NCBI RefSeq assembly: GCF_900184795.1
Contig: NZ_FXXN01000022.1
Coordinates: 139,501-203,500 of the forward strand
Source of the DNA: Magnetospirillum sp. 15-1
GTDB taxonomy: Bacteria > Pseudomonadota > Alphaproteobacteria > Rhodospirillales > Magnetospirillaceae
Reading direction: 5' to 3'
Length of the DNA stretch: 64,000 bases
Below, piece after piece: positions 8,336-17,749 of this stretch (positions within the stretch are counted from its first letter, which is position 1; every line of letters begins with the position of its first letter). The notes beneath the pieces are model-generated. The model saw nothing but the letters and a program-made list of their open reading frames with translations. It ran no database searches and was not told the origin of the DNA. A program made the position numbers and the translations under genes.

Positions 8336-9832
8336 ATGATCGTATGGCGCGATGCCATGTCGGTGGGTGCACCGGCATTGGATGCCGATCACAAGAAGCT
8401 GATCGACCTGATCAACCTGACCGAGCAGTGGATCGGCCAGGATAACTGGCGCCAGGTCTCGACCATCACGGATGAGCTTCTGCGCTACGTGGACGAGCAT
8501 TTCCGCCGCGAGGAGGCGGTGATGGCCGCCACCCGGTACCCGGAGATCGAGCAGCACAAGAAGGGGCACGAGGCCCTGGCCTTCAAGGCCAAGCTGCTGC
8601 ACGACAAGTTCAAGGCCGCCACCCTGGAGGAGGACCTGAAGACCTGCTCCCAGGTGTTGATCCGGGTGCTGACCGACTGGCTGGTCACCCATATCCTCAA
8701 GGAGGATATGAAGTACAAATCCTATATCCCCAGGAAGGCACCGCCGCCGCCCGGCCCGGTGATGGAGATGTATTCCGGCCTGCCGCCCAAGGGCGACGAC
8801 GACGCCGAGCGCAAGGCGCGGCGCGAGGCCCGCAACAGGGACCTCGAATACGAGTTGCCGCCCAATCTGGCCCATCTGCTGAAACGGCTGGAATACGTGG
8901 TGCCGGAACTGCCCGCCCCCGCCCGGAAATTCGACAATTTCGAGAAGCTGTGCGAGGCGGCCATCGGCCGGCGCATCGACAAGGTGCTGGTGTTCTTCCA
9001 GCGCCACAATCCGGCGCTGAAACGCGAATTGCCGCCGTTCTTCCTGTCCTCGCCCGAATTCGCCGAGAAGTTCAAGGCGGCGGTGACCAAGTTCATCTTT
9101 CCCGCCATCTGGGACAGCCGCAACATCCGCATGCTGGCCACCAGCTACGAATGGGCCGAGGACGATACCGACAGCTTCTGGGACCACGTCACCAAACCGC
9201 TGGAGGACAGCATCCTGCAGGGCTGGAACACCGGCTGGGACGAATTGAAGCTGGTCGAGACCAAGAAGCCCGACGGCACCAAGGTCTTTCAGGTCAAGGA
9301 CAACACCAAGGCGCTGCGCGAGATGCTGGCCCCCTCGGCGCCCGAGGCCTACGACCTGCCCAAGATCGGCAACCGCGAGATCGAGACGCTGCGCTCGCTG
9401 CTCGATCCCAAGAACGACTGGTGGAAGCGCCTCAATCACGCCTGGCGCATATGCCATGACCTCTACGAGCAGGAAAAGGACCCGCGCATCTTCCAGCAGA
9501 AGGCCCGCGACGGCGCCCTGCGCGACAACCTGCTGGGCGCCTTCGCCCGCTTCCCGCCGGAATGGGGCGACTTCCTGGTTCTGGCCTGTCACCGGGTGTT
9601 TCCGCGCGTCTCCACCGCCTTCCTGGAAAGCTTCGTCGCCAATTTCGGCACCACCGAGCCCCAGCGTGAACTGCACGTCCCCTACACGGTGCGCTATCTC
9701 CGTCAGGTCAAGGAAGACCCCGACATCTGGCTGCACGAGCGCCACGCCGAGCAGGAGTGGCAGAGCCAGATGAAGGAACTGTCCAACTACCTCGCCCATC
9801 GCGAGGCCGAGGAAGTCGAAAGGCGACGCTGA
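8336..9832 (+). CDS. Hemerythrin-domain protein with long C-terminal extension
   Basis: 498 residues from the ATG preceded by a G-rich ribosome-binding stretch (a GTG at 8294 is possible). Residues 1-130 are a bacteriohemerythrin domain opening with 'MIVWRDAMSVGAP'. All seven diiron ligands are present: His in 'DADHKK', His and Glu in 'DEHFRREE', two His in 'EQHKKGH', and His and Asp in 'THILKED'. It should therefore bind O2 at a diiron site. The remaining 365 residues are hydrophilic, rich in charged and aromatic residues, have no membrane segment and match no family I know. O2 sensing or delivery in a microaerophile is a reasonable inference; the partner of the C-terminal part is unknown. 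Confidence 0.88.
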   Translation: MIVWRDAMSVGAPALDADHKKLIDLINLTEQWIGQDNWRQVSTITDELLRYVDEHFRREEAVMAATRYPEIEQHKKGHEALAFKAKLLHDKFKAATLEEDLKTCSQVLIRVLTDWLVTHILKEDMKYKSYIPRKAPPPPGPVMEMYSGLPPKGDDDAERKARREARNRDLEYELPPNLAHLLKRLEYVVPELPAPARKFDNFEKLCEAAIGRRIDKVLVFFQRHNPALKRELPPFFLSSPEFAEKFKAAVTKFIFPAIWDSRNIRMLATSYEWAEDDTDSFWDHVTKPLEDSILQGWNTGWDELKLVETKKPDGTKVFQVKDNTKALREMLAPSAPEAYDLPKIGNREIETLRSLLDPKNDWWKRLNHAWRICHDLYEQEKDPRIFQQKARDGALRDNLLGAFARFPPEWGDFLVLACHRVFPRVSTAFLESFVANFGTTEPQRELHVPYTVRYLRQVKEDPDIWLHERHAEQEWQSQMKELSNYLAHREAEEVERRR

Positions 9833-9903
9833 GGCCGGCCACCCGTTTTCCCCATGGGCGGCATGCCGAGCACCATGATTGACGCCGCCGCCACCGGGGA
9901 CTA

Positions 9904-9935
9904 GCTTTCCGCTCTTGTCTTTTTGAACGGAAAGC
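9904..9935 (+). promoter_or_regulatory. Inverted repeat in the lysK leader
   Basis: Perfect 8-bp inverted repeat GCTTTCCG / CGGAAAGC at 9904-9911 and 9928-9935, enclosing a T-rich 16-nt loop and ending eight bases before the lysK start. It sits where a ribosome-binding site is expected and no clear Shine-Dalgarno is visible outside it, so it could hide the start region in a leader hairpin. It shows no T-box or other riboswitch features. A chance repeat cannot be excluded. Confidence 0.35.
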
Positions 9936-9942
9936 AGAACCC

Positions 9943-11529
9943 ATGTCCTCCGATACCCGCGACCTTGCCCGCTCCGCTACCGCCTGGCCTTTCCAAGAGG
10001 CCCGCGCCCTGCTGGACGAGCGTCTGAAAGGTAAAGCGCCGGACAAGGGCTATGTGCTGTTCGAGACCGGCTACGGCCCGTCGGGTCTGCCCCATATCGG
10101 CACCTTCGGCGAAGTGGCGCGCACCACCATGGTGCGCCGCGCCTTCTCGCTGCTGGCGCCCGAGATTCCCACCCGCCTGTTCGCCTTCTCCGACGACATG
10201 GACGGCCTCAGGAAGGTGCCCGACAACATCCCCAACAAGGAGATGATCGCGCCGCACCTGGGCAAGCCGCTGACCAGCATCCCCGATCCCTTCGGCACCC
10301 ACGAGAGCTTCGGACACCACAACAACGCCCGCCTGCGCTCGTTCCTCGACACCTTCGGCTTCGAGTACGAGTTCCAGTCGGCCACCGAGTGGTACAAGTC
10401 GGGCCGCTTCGACGCCGCCCTGCTGGGCGTGCTCAAGCACTATGACGAGGTCATCAACGTGGTGCTGCCCACGCTGGGCGACGAGCGCCGCGCCACCTAT
10501 TCCCCCTTCCTGCCGGTCTGCCCGGAAACCGGCATCGTGCTGCAGGTGCCGGTGGTGGAACGCGACGTCGACGCAGGCACCATCGTCTACCGCCGCGACG
10601 ACGGCAAGCTGGTGGAAACCCCGGTGACCGGGGGGCTGTGCAAGCTCCAGTGGAAGGCCGATTGGGGCATGCGCTGGGTGGCTCTGGGCGTCGATTACGA
10701 AATGAGCGGCAAGGACCTGATCCCCTCGGTCCAACTGTCGACCCGCATCGCCTCCATCCTGGGCGGCCGGGCGCCCATGAACCTGACCTACGAACTGTTC
10801 CTGGACGACCAGGGCCAGAAGATCTCCAAGTCCAAGGGCAACGGTCTGGCCGTCGAGGACTGGTTGAAGTATGCGCCGCAGGAGAGTCTGGCGCTGTTCA
10901 TGTACCAGAAGCCCAAGACCGCCAAGCGCCTGTATTTCGACGTCATCCCGCGTGCCGTGGACGAGTATCTGGCCTATCTGGGCAAGTTCCCGTCCGAGGA
11001 GCCGGGCAAGAAGCTGGACAATCCGGTGTGGCACATCCACGGCGGCAAGCCGCCGGCCGAGGATGCCCACCTGTCGTTCAACATCTTGCTGAATCTGGTC
11101 AGCGTCTGCCACTCCGACGATCCGGCGGTGATCTGGGGCTTCATCAAGCGCTACGCGCCCGGCGCTCAGCCTGAAACCGCCCCCATCCTGGGCGGGCTGG
11201 TGGGCTATGCCATCGCCTATTACCGCGACTTCGTTCTGCCCAACAAGAAATACCGCAAGGCCACTCCCGACGAGGTCGAGGCCTTCGCCGCGCTCAAGAC
11301 CGGGCTCGAAGCCCTCGCCGCCGACGCCACCGTCGAGGACATCCAGAATCTGGTCTACGAGATCGGCAAACGCCCCTGCTTCGCCGACCTCAAGGCATGG
11401 TTCAAGGCCTGCTACGAGGTGCTGCTGGGCAATGACCAGGGTCCGCGCATGGGCAGCTTCATCAAGCTGTTCGGCGTCGCCGAGACCATCGCCCTGCTGG
11501 ACAAGGCCATCGCCGGCCAGGATATGTAG
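9943..11529 (+). CDS. lysK: Class I lysyl-tRNA synthetase
   Basis: 528-residue class I LysRS, the form used by archaea and many alphaproteobacteria instead of class II LysS. Signature motifs are '[10 protein letters not shown]' (HIGH equivalent) near residues 47-56 and 'KISKSKGN' (KMSKS equivalent) near residues 293-300. The length and the '[12 protein letters not shown]' segment fit the family. It charges tRNA-Lys and is essential if no lysS exists. It is monocistronic here: the next gene lies on the other strand, abutting the stop codon. Confidence 0.97.
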   Translation: MSSDTRDLARSATAWPFQEARALLDERLKGKAPDKGYVLFETGYGPSGLPHIGTFGEVARTTMVRRAFSLLAPEIPTRLFAFSDDMDGLRKVPDNIPNKEMIAPHLGKPLTSIPDPFGTHESFGHHNNARLRSFLDTFGFEYEFQSATEWYKSGRFDAALLGVLKHYDEVINVVLPTLGDERRATYSPFLPVCPETGIVLQVPVVERDVDAGTIVYRRDDGKLVETPVTGGLCKLQWKADWGMRWVALGVDYEMSGKDLIPSVQLSTRIASILGGRAPMNLTYELFLDDQGQKISKSKGNGLAVEDWLKYAPQESLALFMYQKPKTAKRLYFDVIPRAVDEYLAYLGKFPSEEPGKKLDNPVWHIHGGKPPAEDAHLSFNILLNLVSVCHSDDPAVIWGFIKRYAPGAQPETAPILGGLVGYAIAYYRDFVLPNKKYRKATPDEVEAFAALKTGLEALAADATVEDIQNLVYEIGKRPCFADLKAWFKACYEVLLGNDQGPRMGSFIKLFGVAETIALLDKAIAGQDM

Positions 11530-11874
11530 TCAGGGATCACTGTGCAGGGCCAGCCACACGGTGGGCTGGTCCGGCGCCGTCCATTCCACCCGGTGGCGGC
11601 AATGGGCGGGCAACAGCATCCAGTCGCCGGGGGTCAGGGCGTGGGCCTTGGCCTCGCCGTCGATGCGCAGCATGGCGGCCCCCTTGATCAGCACCACCCA
11701 CTCGTCGTCGTCCTGATCCAGCCAGACACCCTCCGGGGTGGCCTGACCGTTGGAGACGATACGCAGCAGGCGGAAGCGCCCGCCTTCCAGCAGGGTGTCG
11801 AACACTTCCTCGTCGAAATCCGATTCCGTATGGGCGAGCAGGCTTCCGACGGTGGGGGCGGTGGGCTTATCCAT
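11530..11874 (-). CDS. Cupin-domain protein
   Basis: 114-residue single cupin barrel. The cupin motif 1 region is 'EWVVLIKGAAMLRIDGE' and motif 2 is 'LLPAHCRHRVEWT', giving conserved glycine, histidine and proline positions of a small metal-binding cupin. The ATG at 11874 is chosen; an upstream ATG (11895) would add seven residues. It is convergent with lysK, with no spacing. Family members range from isomerases to stress-related proteins of unknown function, so no reaction is assigned. Confidence 0.85.
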   Translation of the reverse strand: MDKPTAPTVGSLLAHTESDFDEEVFDTLLEGGRFRLLRIVSNGQATPEGVWLDQDDDEWVVLIKGAAMLRIDGEAKAHALTPGDWMLLPAHCRHRVEWTAPDQPTVWLALHSDP

Positions 11875-11905
11875 GACTAGGATTTGCGCCCACACCGCCC
11901 CGACG

Positions 11906-12505
11906 TCAAGACTCGACCTTTTTCTTACCGCCGATGCGCGGCTCCTCGCCCCGGATCAGGCGGACGATATTGGCCTTGTGGCGATAAAAGCCCATCACCG
12001 CCAGACCGGCGGCCATCAGGGCGTATTCCGGACCGGCGAAGTACAGGGCGAAGCCGGGCGAAGCGGCCAGGGCGATCAGCGCCGACAGCGACGAGATGCG
12101 GAAGATGGTGGCGGTCACCAGCCAGGTGCCGATGCAGGCCAGCCCCACCGGCCACGCGGCGGCCAGCAGAGTGCCGATGGTGGTGGCGACACCCTTGCCG
12201 CCCTTGAAGCCCAGCCAGATCGGGAAATTGTGCCCCAGCACGGCGGCGAAGCCGGCCACCGGCACCATCTCCTTGCCCAGCAGCCCCCAGACGAGGCCCA
12301 CGGCAATGGCGCCCTTGCCGCCGTCCAGCAGCAAGGTGGCCAGCGCCAGCCCCTTGCGGCCGGTGCGCAGTACGTTGGTGGCGCCGATATTGCCCGAGCC
12401 GATCTGGCGGATATCACCCAGCCCGGCGAGGCGGGTCAGCACGAGGCCGAAGGGAACGGAGCCCAGCAGGTAGCCGCCCAGCGCGGCGAGGATGAGGGCG
12501 GTCAT
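11906..12505 (-). CDS. plsY: Acyl-phosphate glycerol-3-phosphate acyltransferase
   Basis: 199-residue integral membrane enzyme with five to six hydrophobic segments. It transfers the acyl group from acyl-phosphate to glycerol-3-phosphate, the first step of phospholipid synthesis. The three PlsY motifs are seen: 'GSGNIGATN' (motif 1), 'GFKGGKGVAT' (motif 2, phosphate-binding glycines) and a C-terminal basic tail after 'GFYRHKANI'. The start is the ATG of 'MTALILAALGGYLLGS'; upstream codons come from the repeat region and are not protein-like. It is followed by the cupin gene after 31 bp on the same strand. Confidence 0.95.
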   Translation of the reverse strand: MTALILAALGGYLLGSVPFGLVLTRLAGLGDIRQIGSGNIGATNVLRTGRKGLALATLLLDGGKGAIAVGLVWGLLGKEMVPVAGFAAVLGHNFPIWLGFKGGKGVATTIGTLLAAAWPVGLACIGTWLVTATIFRISSLSALIALAASPGFALYFAGPEYALMAAGLAVMGFYRHKANIVRLIRGEEPRIGGKKKVES

Positions 12506-12524
12506 GTGCTGGCCCCCTCCCCAG

Positions 12525-12638
12525 CCCTCCCCCGGCATGGCCGGGGGAGGGAGAAGAGAACGGCGGCCCTCCCCCGGCCATGCCGGGGGAGGGGGACGAG
12601 AGCGGAACTCCCTCCCCCGTGCGAAGCATGGGGGAGGG
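12525..12638. repeat. Cluster of three palindromic hairpin repeats
   Basis: Three copies of a GC-rich palindrome between plsY and pyrC. Copy 1 (12525-12551) is CCCTCCCCCGGC-ATG-GCCGGGGGAGGG, with a 12-bp perfect stem. Copy 2 (12567-12593) is its exact reverse complement. Copy 3 (12610-12638) has a 13-bp stem with one G-T change and a GAA loop. It resembles REP/BIME-type dispersed repeats. In the mRNA from pyrC to plsY it would form three strong stem-loops, which could stabilise or attenuate expression. No other copy was noticed in this window. Confidence 0.85.
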
Positions 12639-12652
12639 TCGGGGTGGGGGCC

Positions 12653-13963
12653 TTACGCATCGTGCGTATACACCGTCCGCCCGTCGACGATGGTGCGCAT
12701 CACCATGCCCTGCACCGGACGGTCGTCAAAGGGGGAGTTCTTGGACTTGGAATGGAAGGTCTTGGCGTTGACCTTCCAGCCGCGATCGGGATCGAACAGC
12801 ACCAGATCGGCCGCCGCGCCCACCTTGAGCCGGCCCGCCGCCAGCCCCAGGATGGAAGCGGGCGCGCAAGTGATCAGCTTCAGCGCCTCGATCAGGCTCA
12901 TATGGCCGTTATGGGCGAGGTCGAGCGTCACCGGCAGCAGGGTTTCGAGGCCCACACCACCGAACTCGGCGGCGGCGAAGGGCACCCGCTTGGAATCCTG
13001 GTCCTGGGGCGCATGGTCGGAGGCCACCGCGTCGATGGTGCCGTCCCGCAGGCCCTCGACCACCGCCTGCCGGTCGGTTTCCGAACGCAGGGGCGGCGAC
13101 AGCTTGGCGAAGGTGCGGTAGTCCTTCACCGCCAGTTCGTTCAGCGCGAAATAGGGCGGCGCGGTATCGCAGGTGACCGCGAGGCCCTTGGCCTTGGCCT
13201 TCCTGATGATCTCGACGCCTTCCCTGGTGGCGACGTGGGCGGCGTGGTAGCGCCCGCCGGTGATCTCCACCAGCCGCATGTCGCGCTCCAGCATGATGGC
13301 CTCGGCGGCCACCGGAATGCCCGACAGACCCATGCGGGTAGCCAGTTCGCCCTCGTTCATCATGCCGCCCTCGGCCAGCGAGGGCTCCTCGGGATGCTGG
13401 ACGATCAGCAGGCCGAAGGTGGCGGCATAGGTCAGCGCCCGGCGCATCACCTGGGCGTTGCGGATGGCCCGGATGCCATCGGTGAAGCCCAGGGCGCCGG
13501 CCTCGGCCAGCATGCCCATCTCGGCCAGTTCCTTGCCTTCCACCCGCTTGGTGGCGGCGGCATAGGGATAGACCTTGGCCAGACCGATCTTGCGGGCGCG
13601 GCGCGCCACGAATTCCACCGTGGCGACCTCGTCGATCACCGGATTGGTGTTGGGCAGGCAGACCATGGAGGTGACACCGCCGGCCACCGCCGCCTCGCCC
13701 GCCGATTTCAGGGTCTCCTTGTGCTCCTCGCCCGGCTCGCGCAGTTGGACGCGCATGTCCACCAGACCGGGAGCGAGACAGAGGCCCTTGCAGTCCACCA
13801 CCTCCATGCCCGACGGCACGCCGCCCTGGAACAGGCCGGGGCCCACGTCGGCGATGGTCTCGCCGTTGGTCAGCAGCGCGCCCTTGGTATCCAGCCCGGA
13901 AGCGGGGTCGAGCAGGCGGGCGTTGACATAGGCCACCAGGCCCGAGGAATTGCGGGCGCCCAT
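12653..13963 (-). CDS. pyrC: Dihydroorotase-like protein, probably non-catalytic (PyrC' type)
   Basis: 436-residue amidohydrolase-fold protein of the dihydroorotase family, encoded directly after pyrB with a TGATG stop/start overlap. The family's HxH zinc motif is replaced: the segment reads 'DMRVQLREPG' where active enzymes have DxHxHLREPG. The C-terminal 'SDHAPQ' replaces DHAPH. The 'QHPEEPSLAEGG' and 'YHAAHVAT' segments are retained. Known pseudo-dihydroorotases (PyrC') with the same losses assemble with aspartate carbamoyltransferase and are needed for its structure, not for catalysis. I infer that role here; an active dihydroorotase should then exist elsewhere in the genome. Confidence 0.88.
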   Translation of the reverse strand: MGARNSSGLVAYVNARLLDPASGLDTKGALLTNGETIADVGPGLFQGGVPSGMEVVDCKGLCLAPGLVDMRVQLREPGEEHKETLKSAGEAAVAGGVTSMVCLPNTNPVIDEVATVEFVARRARKIGLAKVYPYAAATKRVEGKELAEMGMLAEAGALGFTDGIRAIRNAQVMRRALTYAATFGLLIVQHPEEPSLAEGGMMNEGELATRMGLSGIPVAAEAIMLERDMRLVEITGGRYHAAHVATREGVEIIRKAKAKGLAVTCDTAPPYFALNELAVKDYRTFAKLSPPLRSETDRQAVVEGLRDGTIDAVASDHAPQDQDSKRVPFAAAEFGGVGLETLLPVTLDLAHNGHMSLIEALKLITCAPASILGLAAGRLKVGAAADLVLFDPDRGWKVNAKTFHSKSKNSPFDDRPVQGMVMRTIVDGRTVYTHDA

Positions 13964-14919
13964 CAGGCAGCTCCTTCGGTGGAACGGGTCAGGTCGCGGG
14001 TCAGCATGTCGAGGCAGGCCATGCGCACCGCCACGCCCATCTCCACCTGCGAGCGGATCAGCGAACGTTCCACGTCGTCGGCCACGTCGGAATCGATCTC
14101 GACGCCGCGGTTCATGGGGCCGGGATGCATGATCACCGCGTCGGGTTTGGCGATCCCCAGCTTCTCGCGGTCCAGGCCGAAGAAGTGGAAGTACTCGCGG
14201 ATGCTGGGGATGAAATTGCCGCTCATGCGTTCGTTCTGGATGCGCAGCATCATGATGACGTCCACGTCGGCCAGGCCCTTCCTCATGTCGTGGAAGACCT
14301 CGACGCCCATGCGGTCCAGGCCCGACGGCAGCAGGGTGCGCGGCCCGATCAGCCGCACATGGGCCCCCATGGCGTTCAGCAGGTAGATGTTGGACCGCGC
14401 CACGCGGGAATGGCGCACGTCGCCGCAGATGGCGACGTTGAGGCCGGACAGCTTGCCCTTCCGGCGCCGGATGGTCAGGGCGTCGAGCAGGGCCTGGGTC
14501 GGGTGCTCGTGACTGCCGTCGCCGCCGTTGATCACCGCGCAGTTGACCTTTTCGCTCAGCAGCTTGACCGCGCCCGAATCCGGATGGCGCACCACCAGCA
14601 CGTCCAGGTGCATGGCGTTGAGCGTCATGGCGGTGTCGATCAGGGTCTCGCCCTTCTGCACCGAGGAGCCCGCCGACTGCATGTTGATCACGTCGGCGCC
14701 CAGACGCTTGCCGGCCAGTTCGAAACTGGTGCGCGTGCGCGTCGAGTTCTCGTAGAACAGGTTGATGACCGTGCGGCCGCGCAGCAAATTCTTGCGCTTG
14801 TCGCTGGAGCGATTCTGTTCGACGTAGCCTTCGGCCAGGTCGAGCAGGCTGGTGATCTCGCTCGGGGCCAGTCCCTGGATGCCGAGGAGATGACGGTGCG
14901 GAAAGCGGGCGTCTGTCAT
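13963..14919 (-). CDS. pyrB: Aspartate carbamoyltransferase catalytic subunit
   Basis: 318-residue enzyme of pyrimidine synthesis that condenses carbamoyl phosphate and aspartate. Conserved blocks are '[15 protein letters not shown]' (carbamoyl phosphate site), '[14 protein letters not shown]', '[14 protein letters not shown]' and '[11 protein letters not shown]'. The ATG of '[10 protein letters not shown]' is chosen; the frame stays open 74 codons upstream but that stretch is not family-like. The pyrC-like gene overlaps its stop codon, so both subunits are made together. It is divergent from the kinase gene at 15062, with 142 bp between starts. Confidence 0.96.
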   Translation of the reverse strand: MTDARFPHRHLLGIQGLAPSEITSLLDLAEGYVEQNRSSDKRKNLLRGRTVINLFYENSTRTRTSFELAGKRLGADVINMQSAGSSVQKGETLIDTAMTLNAMHLDVLVVRHPDSGAVKLLSEKVNCAVINGGDGSHEHPTQALLDALTIRRRKGKLSGLNVAICGDVRHSRVARSNIYLLNAMGAHVRLIGPRTLLPSGLDRMGVEVFHDMRKGLADVDVIMMLRIQNERMSGNFIPSIREYFHFFGLDREKLGIAKPDAVIMHPGPMNRGVEIDSDVADDVERSLIRSQVEMGVAVRMACLDMLTRDLTRSTEGAA

Positions 14920-15061
14920 GGTCCGCGAACTATAGTGCCAGCCGGCCCGCCGGGCAAGGTGGCGAGACATGCCATGCCCCCAAACAGTCACACACTGTGT
15001 CTTGCACCCGGATTGAAAGTGCATCCACAATACATGAACGAAACCCGATGAAACTGGGTCG

Positions 15062-17620
15062 ATGGCCGCTGGAGAGGGACGTCTGGGATTGAGGGTCCGT
15101 ATCGCCGTGGCGATTGCGGCGCTTTGCCTTGTCTCGATCATCGTGGTGGTCGGCTATCTGCGCCATGCGCTGGAGCGTCAGGCGACGGCCCAGTGGACCC
15201 GCGAGCGCGGCCAGGTGGCCGCCGCCCTGGCGGCCGGCTTCGACCGCTCCATCGACGAGATGATCGGCGACCTGCACTTCGTCGCCGGCATACCGGCCAT
15301 GGCGAGCCTGCCCGACCTGGAGCGGGTGGACCGCGCCATCAACGGCATTCCCGCCGACGCCGACGCCGAGAAGCGGCACCTGCTGGACGGGCTGCTGGAG
15401 GACGGGCGCTTCTCGGTGCTGTTCGTGCTGCAGCCCAACGGCGACCACTATCTCAGCCATCCCTTCAACGTGCAGCAGGCGCTGAAGCGCTTCAATCTGG
15501 CCGACCGCCCCTATTTCCAGGAGGCGACCCGCAGCGGCTATCCGGTGGTGTCCGACGCCTTCACGGGGGCCGACGGCATTCCGGCGGTGGCCATCGATGT
15601 GCCGAGCCTCGGCGAGGACGGCAAGACGATCCTGCATCTGGGCGGCGTCATCCATCTGCCCAAGCTGACCGAGATCTTCGCCACCGCCATTCTGCCGCCC
15701 TTCGACATGGGCATGCTGGTTGACCGCCAGGGCACGGTGATCGCCGCCGCCGGGCGCGGCCAGACGGTCGAGGCCCCCGACACCGCCCTGGCCGCCGCCC
15801 TCAAGGCCTTTCAGGACACCTCGCCCATCCCGGGCAGGGCGGTGGTCACAAGCTATTTCAGCCGGACGGGTGACGGGGAGATACTCGCCTCGTTCGTCCG
15901 GCTGCACAGCGGCTGGACGGTGGCGCTGGCCCGCCCCCGCTCCAGCTTCGTGGACGAGATCGCCCCCGAGGTCGCCAGCATCTCCACCATGGCCGGCGCC
16001 CTGCTGTTGCTGGTGTCGGCCATCGGCTTCGCCATCGCTCACCATATCGTCGGGCGCTGGGAGGGGGCCCGCCGCGCCCTGGTCACCGCCCACGACGAGT
16101 TGGAGACCCGGGTGCGCGAGCGTACCGCCGCCCTGGACGCCAGCCGCCGCGAGCTGTCGGCCAAATCGCGGACGCTGGAAACCATTCTCGACAATATCGG
16201 CCAGGGCATCAGCGTCTATGACGACAGCCTGCGCCTGATGACCAGCAACCGCCGCTTCGCCGAATTGCTGCGCCTGCCCGCCGACATGGTCCGTCCCGGC
16301 ATGCGGCTGGAGGATTACCTGCGCTTCAACGCCATGCGCGGCGAATACGGCCCCGGCGACCCCGAGGCGCAGGTGGCCGAGCGCATGACCCTGGCCCGCA
16401 GTTTCCAGCCCCACCGCTTCCAGCGCCAGCGCGCCGACGGCACCGCGCTGGAAATCATCGGCAACCCGCTGCCCGAGGGCGGTTTCGTCGCCACCCACAC
16501 CGACATCACCGAGGCCAAGCGGGCCGAGGAAGCGCTCCGGACCCTGTCGCGCGCCGTGGAGCAGAGCCCGGTTTCGGTGATCATCACCGATCCGCGCGGC
16601 AACATCGATTACGTGAACCCGAAATTCGTCGAGGTCTGCGGCTATACCCTGGACGAGGTGCGCGGGCTCAATCCCCGCGTCCTGAAGTCGGGCCAGACTC
16701 CGGATACGGTCTACCGCGACCTGTGGAAGACCATCGCCGCCGGCGGCACCTGGGAAGGCGACCTGCAGAACCGCAAGAAGAACGGCGACCTGTATTGGGA
16801 GCGCGCCTCCATCTCGCCCATCCGCTCGCCCGACGGCACCATCTTGCACTTCCTGGCCGTCAAGGAGGACATCACGGCCAGGAAGGCCGGCGAGGACGCC
16901 CTGGTCGCCGCCATGCAGGCCGCCGAGGACGCCAACCGCGCCAAGACCGTCTTTCTGTCGCATATGAGCCACGAGCTGCGCACGCCGCTCACCGCCGTGC
17001 TGGGCTATACCGAGATCATGAGCAGCGAGATGGCCGGGCCGCTGCCGCCCTATCACGCCGACTTCGTCACGGCCATCGCCGACAGCGGCCGCCACCTGCT
17101 GTCCATCATCGACGAGGTGCTGGACATCAGCCGCATCGAGCTGGGCAGCTACCGTATCATCCACGCCCCCGCCGATCTGGCGACCATCGCGCGGGAATGC
17201 GTCGGCATGCTGTGCCCGCAATGCATCGCCAAGGACGTCGAGCTGCGGCTGGAGGCGGCAGGAGAAATGCCGCAGACCACCGACGCCCGCGCCATCCGCC
17301 AGATTCTCATCAATCTGCTGGGCAACGCGGTCAAGTACACCGAGGCTGGCGGGCATATTTCCGTGACCCTTGACCGCGCCGGCGGCGATCCACGCTTCAC
17401 CATCGCCGATACCGGCTGCGGCATTCCCGCCGACAAGCTGTCGCGGATCTTCGAACCGTTCCAGCGGGTCGATCCGCTGTGTGCCGATCCCGCCCGCGGC
17501 GTCGGCCTTGGGCTGGCCATCTGCCGGCGCATCGTCGATCTGCTGGGCGGCACCATCGCCATCGAGTCCACCCCCGGCAAGGGCACCACGGTCACCGTGG
17601 TGTTGAGGGAGTCGCCCTGA
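15062..17620 (+). CDS. Membrane sensor histidine kinase: Cache, two PAS, HisKA, HATPase
   Basis: 852 residues. The order is a transmembrane helix (about 13-33), a large periplasmic Cache-like sensor (40-300), a second transmembrane helix (about 308-328), a coiled-coil linker, a PAS-like domain (about 370-480), a PAS/PAC domain (about 490-610; 'GRNxRLLK-SG' type core), and a HisKA with the phosphorylated His near residue 637 in '[11 protein letters not shown]'. The HATPase has 'NLLGNAVKY', 'DTGCGIP' and '[12 protein letters not shown]'. No receiver domain is fused, and no response regulator gene is adjacent. The ligand for the Cache domain is unknown. It is followed at 130 bp by the GGDEF-EAL gene. 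Confidence 0.95.
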   Translation: MAAGEGRLGLRVRIAVAIAALCLVSIIVVVGYLRHALERQATAQWTRERGQVAAALAAGFDRSIDEMIGDLHFVAGIPAMASLPDLERVDRAINGIPADADAEKRHLLDGLLEDGRFSVLFVLQPNGDHYLSHPFNVQQALKRFNLADRPYFQEATRSGYPVVSDAFTGADGIPAVAIDVPSLGEDGKTILHLGGVIHLPKLTEIFATAILPPFDMGMLVDRQGTVIAAAGRGQTVEAPDTALAAALKAFQDTSPIPGRAVVTSYFSRTGDGEILASFVRLHSGWTVALARPRSSFVDEIAPEVASISTMAGALLLLVSAIGFAIAHHIVGRWEGARRALVTAHDELETRVRERTAALDASRRELSAKSRTLETILDNIGQGISVYDDSLRLMTSNRRFAELLRLPADMVRPGMRLEDYLRFNAMRGEYGPGDPEAQVAERMTLARSFQPHRFQRQRADGTALEIIGNPLPEGGFVATHTDITEAKRAEEALRTLSRAVEQSPVSVIITDPRGNIDYVNPKFVEVCGYTLDEVRGLNPRVLKSGQTPDTVYRDLWKTIAAGGTWEGDLQNRKKNGDLYWERASISPIRSPDGTILHFLAVKEDITARKAGEDALVAAMQAAEDANRAKTVFLSHMSHELRTPLTAVLGYTEIMSSEMAGPLPPYHADFVTAIADSGRHLLSIIDEVLDISRIELGSYRIIHAPADLATIARECVGMLCPQCIAKDVELRLEAAGEMPQTTDARAIRQILINLLGNAVKYTEAGGHISVTLDRAGGDPRFTIADTGCGIPADKLSRIFEPFQRVDPLCADPARGVGLGLAICRRIVDLLGGTIAIESTPGKGTTVTVVLRESP

Positions 17621-17715
17621 TCCGCGGCATGGAAGGAGAGTCCGACGGTCTTCACGACATATGGGGTGGAGACCCGATCACCGTCGTGACACTTCGTCAT
17701 TTTGCGGTTAGATTT

Positions 17716-17729
17716 GACAAACATTTGTC
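17716..17729. promoter_or_regulatory. Perfect 14-bp palindrome upstream of the GGDEF-EAL gene
   Basis: GACAAA-CA-TTTGTC, a perfect inverted repeat ending 20 bp before the start codon at 17750. It overlaps a TTGACA (17714-17719), although no matching -10 box at proper spacing is clear. The 130-bp gap is otherwise poor in features. It could be an operator for a dimeric regulator or part of a leader hairpin covering the ribosome-binding region, since no Shine-Dalgarno is visible before the ATG. Confidence 0.35.
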
Positions 17730-17749
17730 CTTCCCGAGATTCCGATCCC

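Noticed and set aside
11750-14386. 878-codon plus-strand frame across cupin, plsY and pyrC
   Set aside because: Runs through three well-supported minus-strand genes and the hairpin repeats; not protein-like.
14930-17356. 808-codon minus-strand frame
   Set aside because: Shadow of the Cache-PAS kinase gene.
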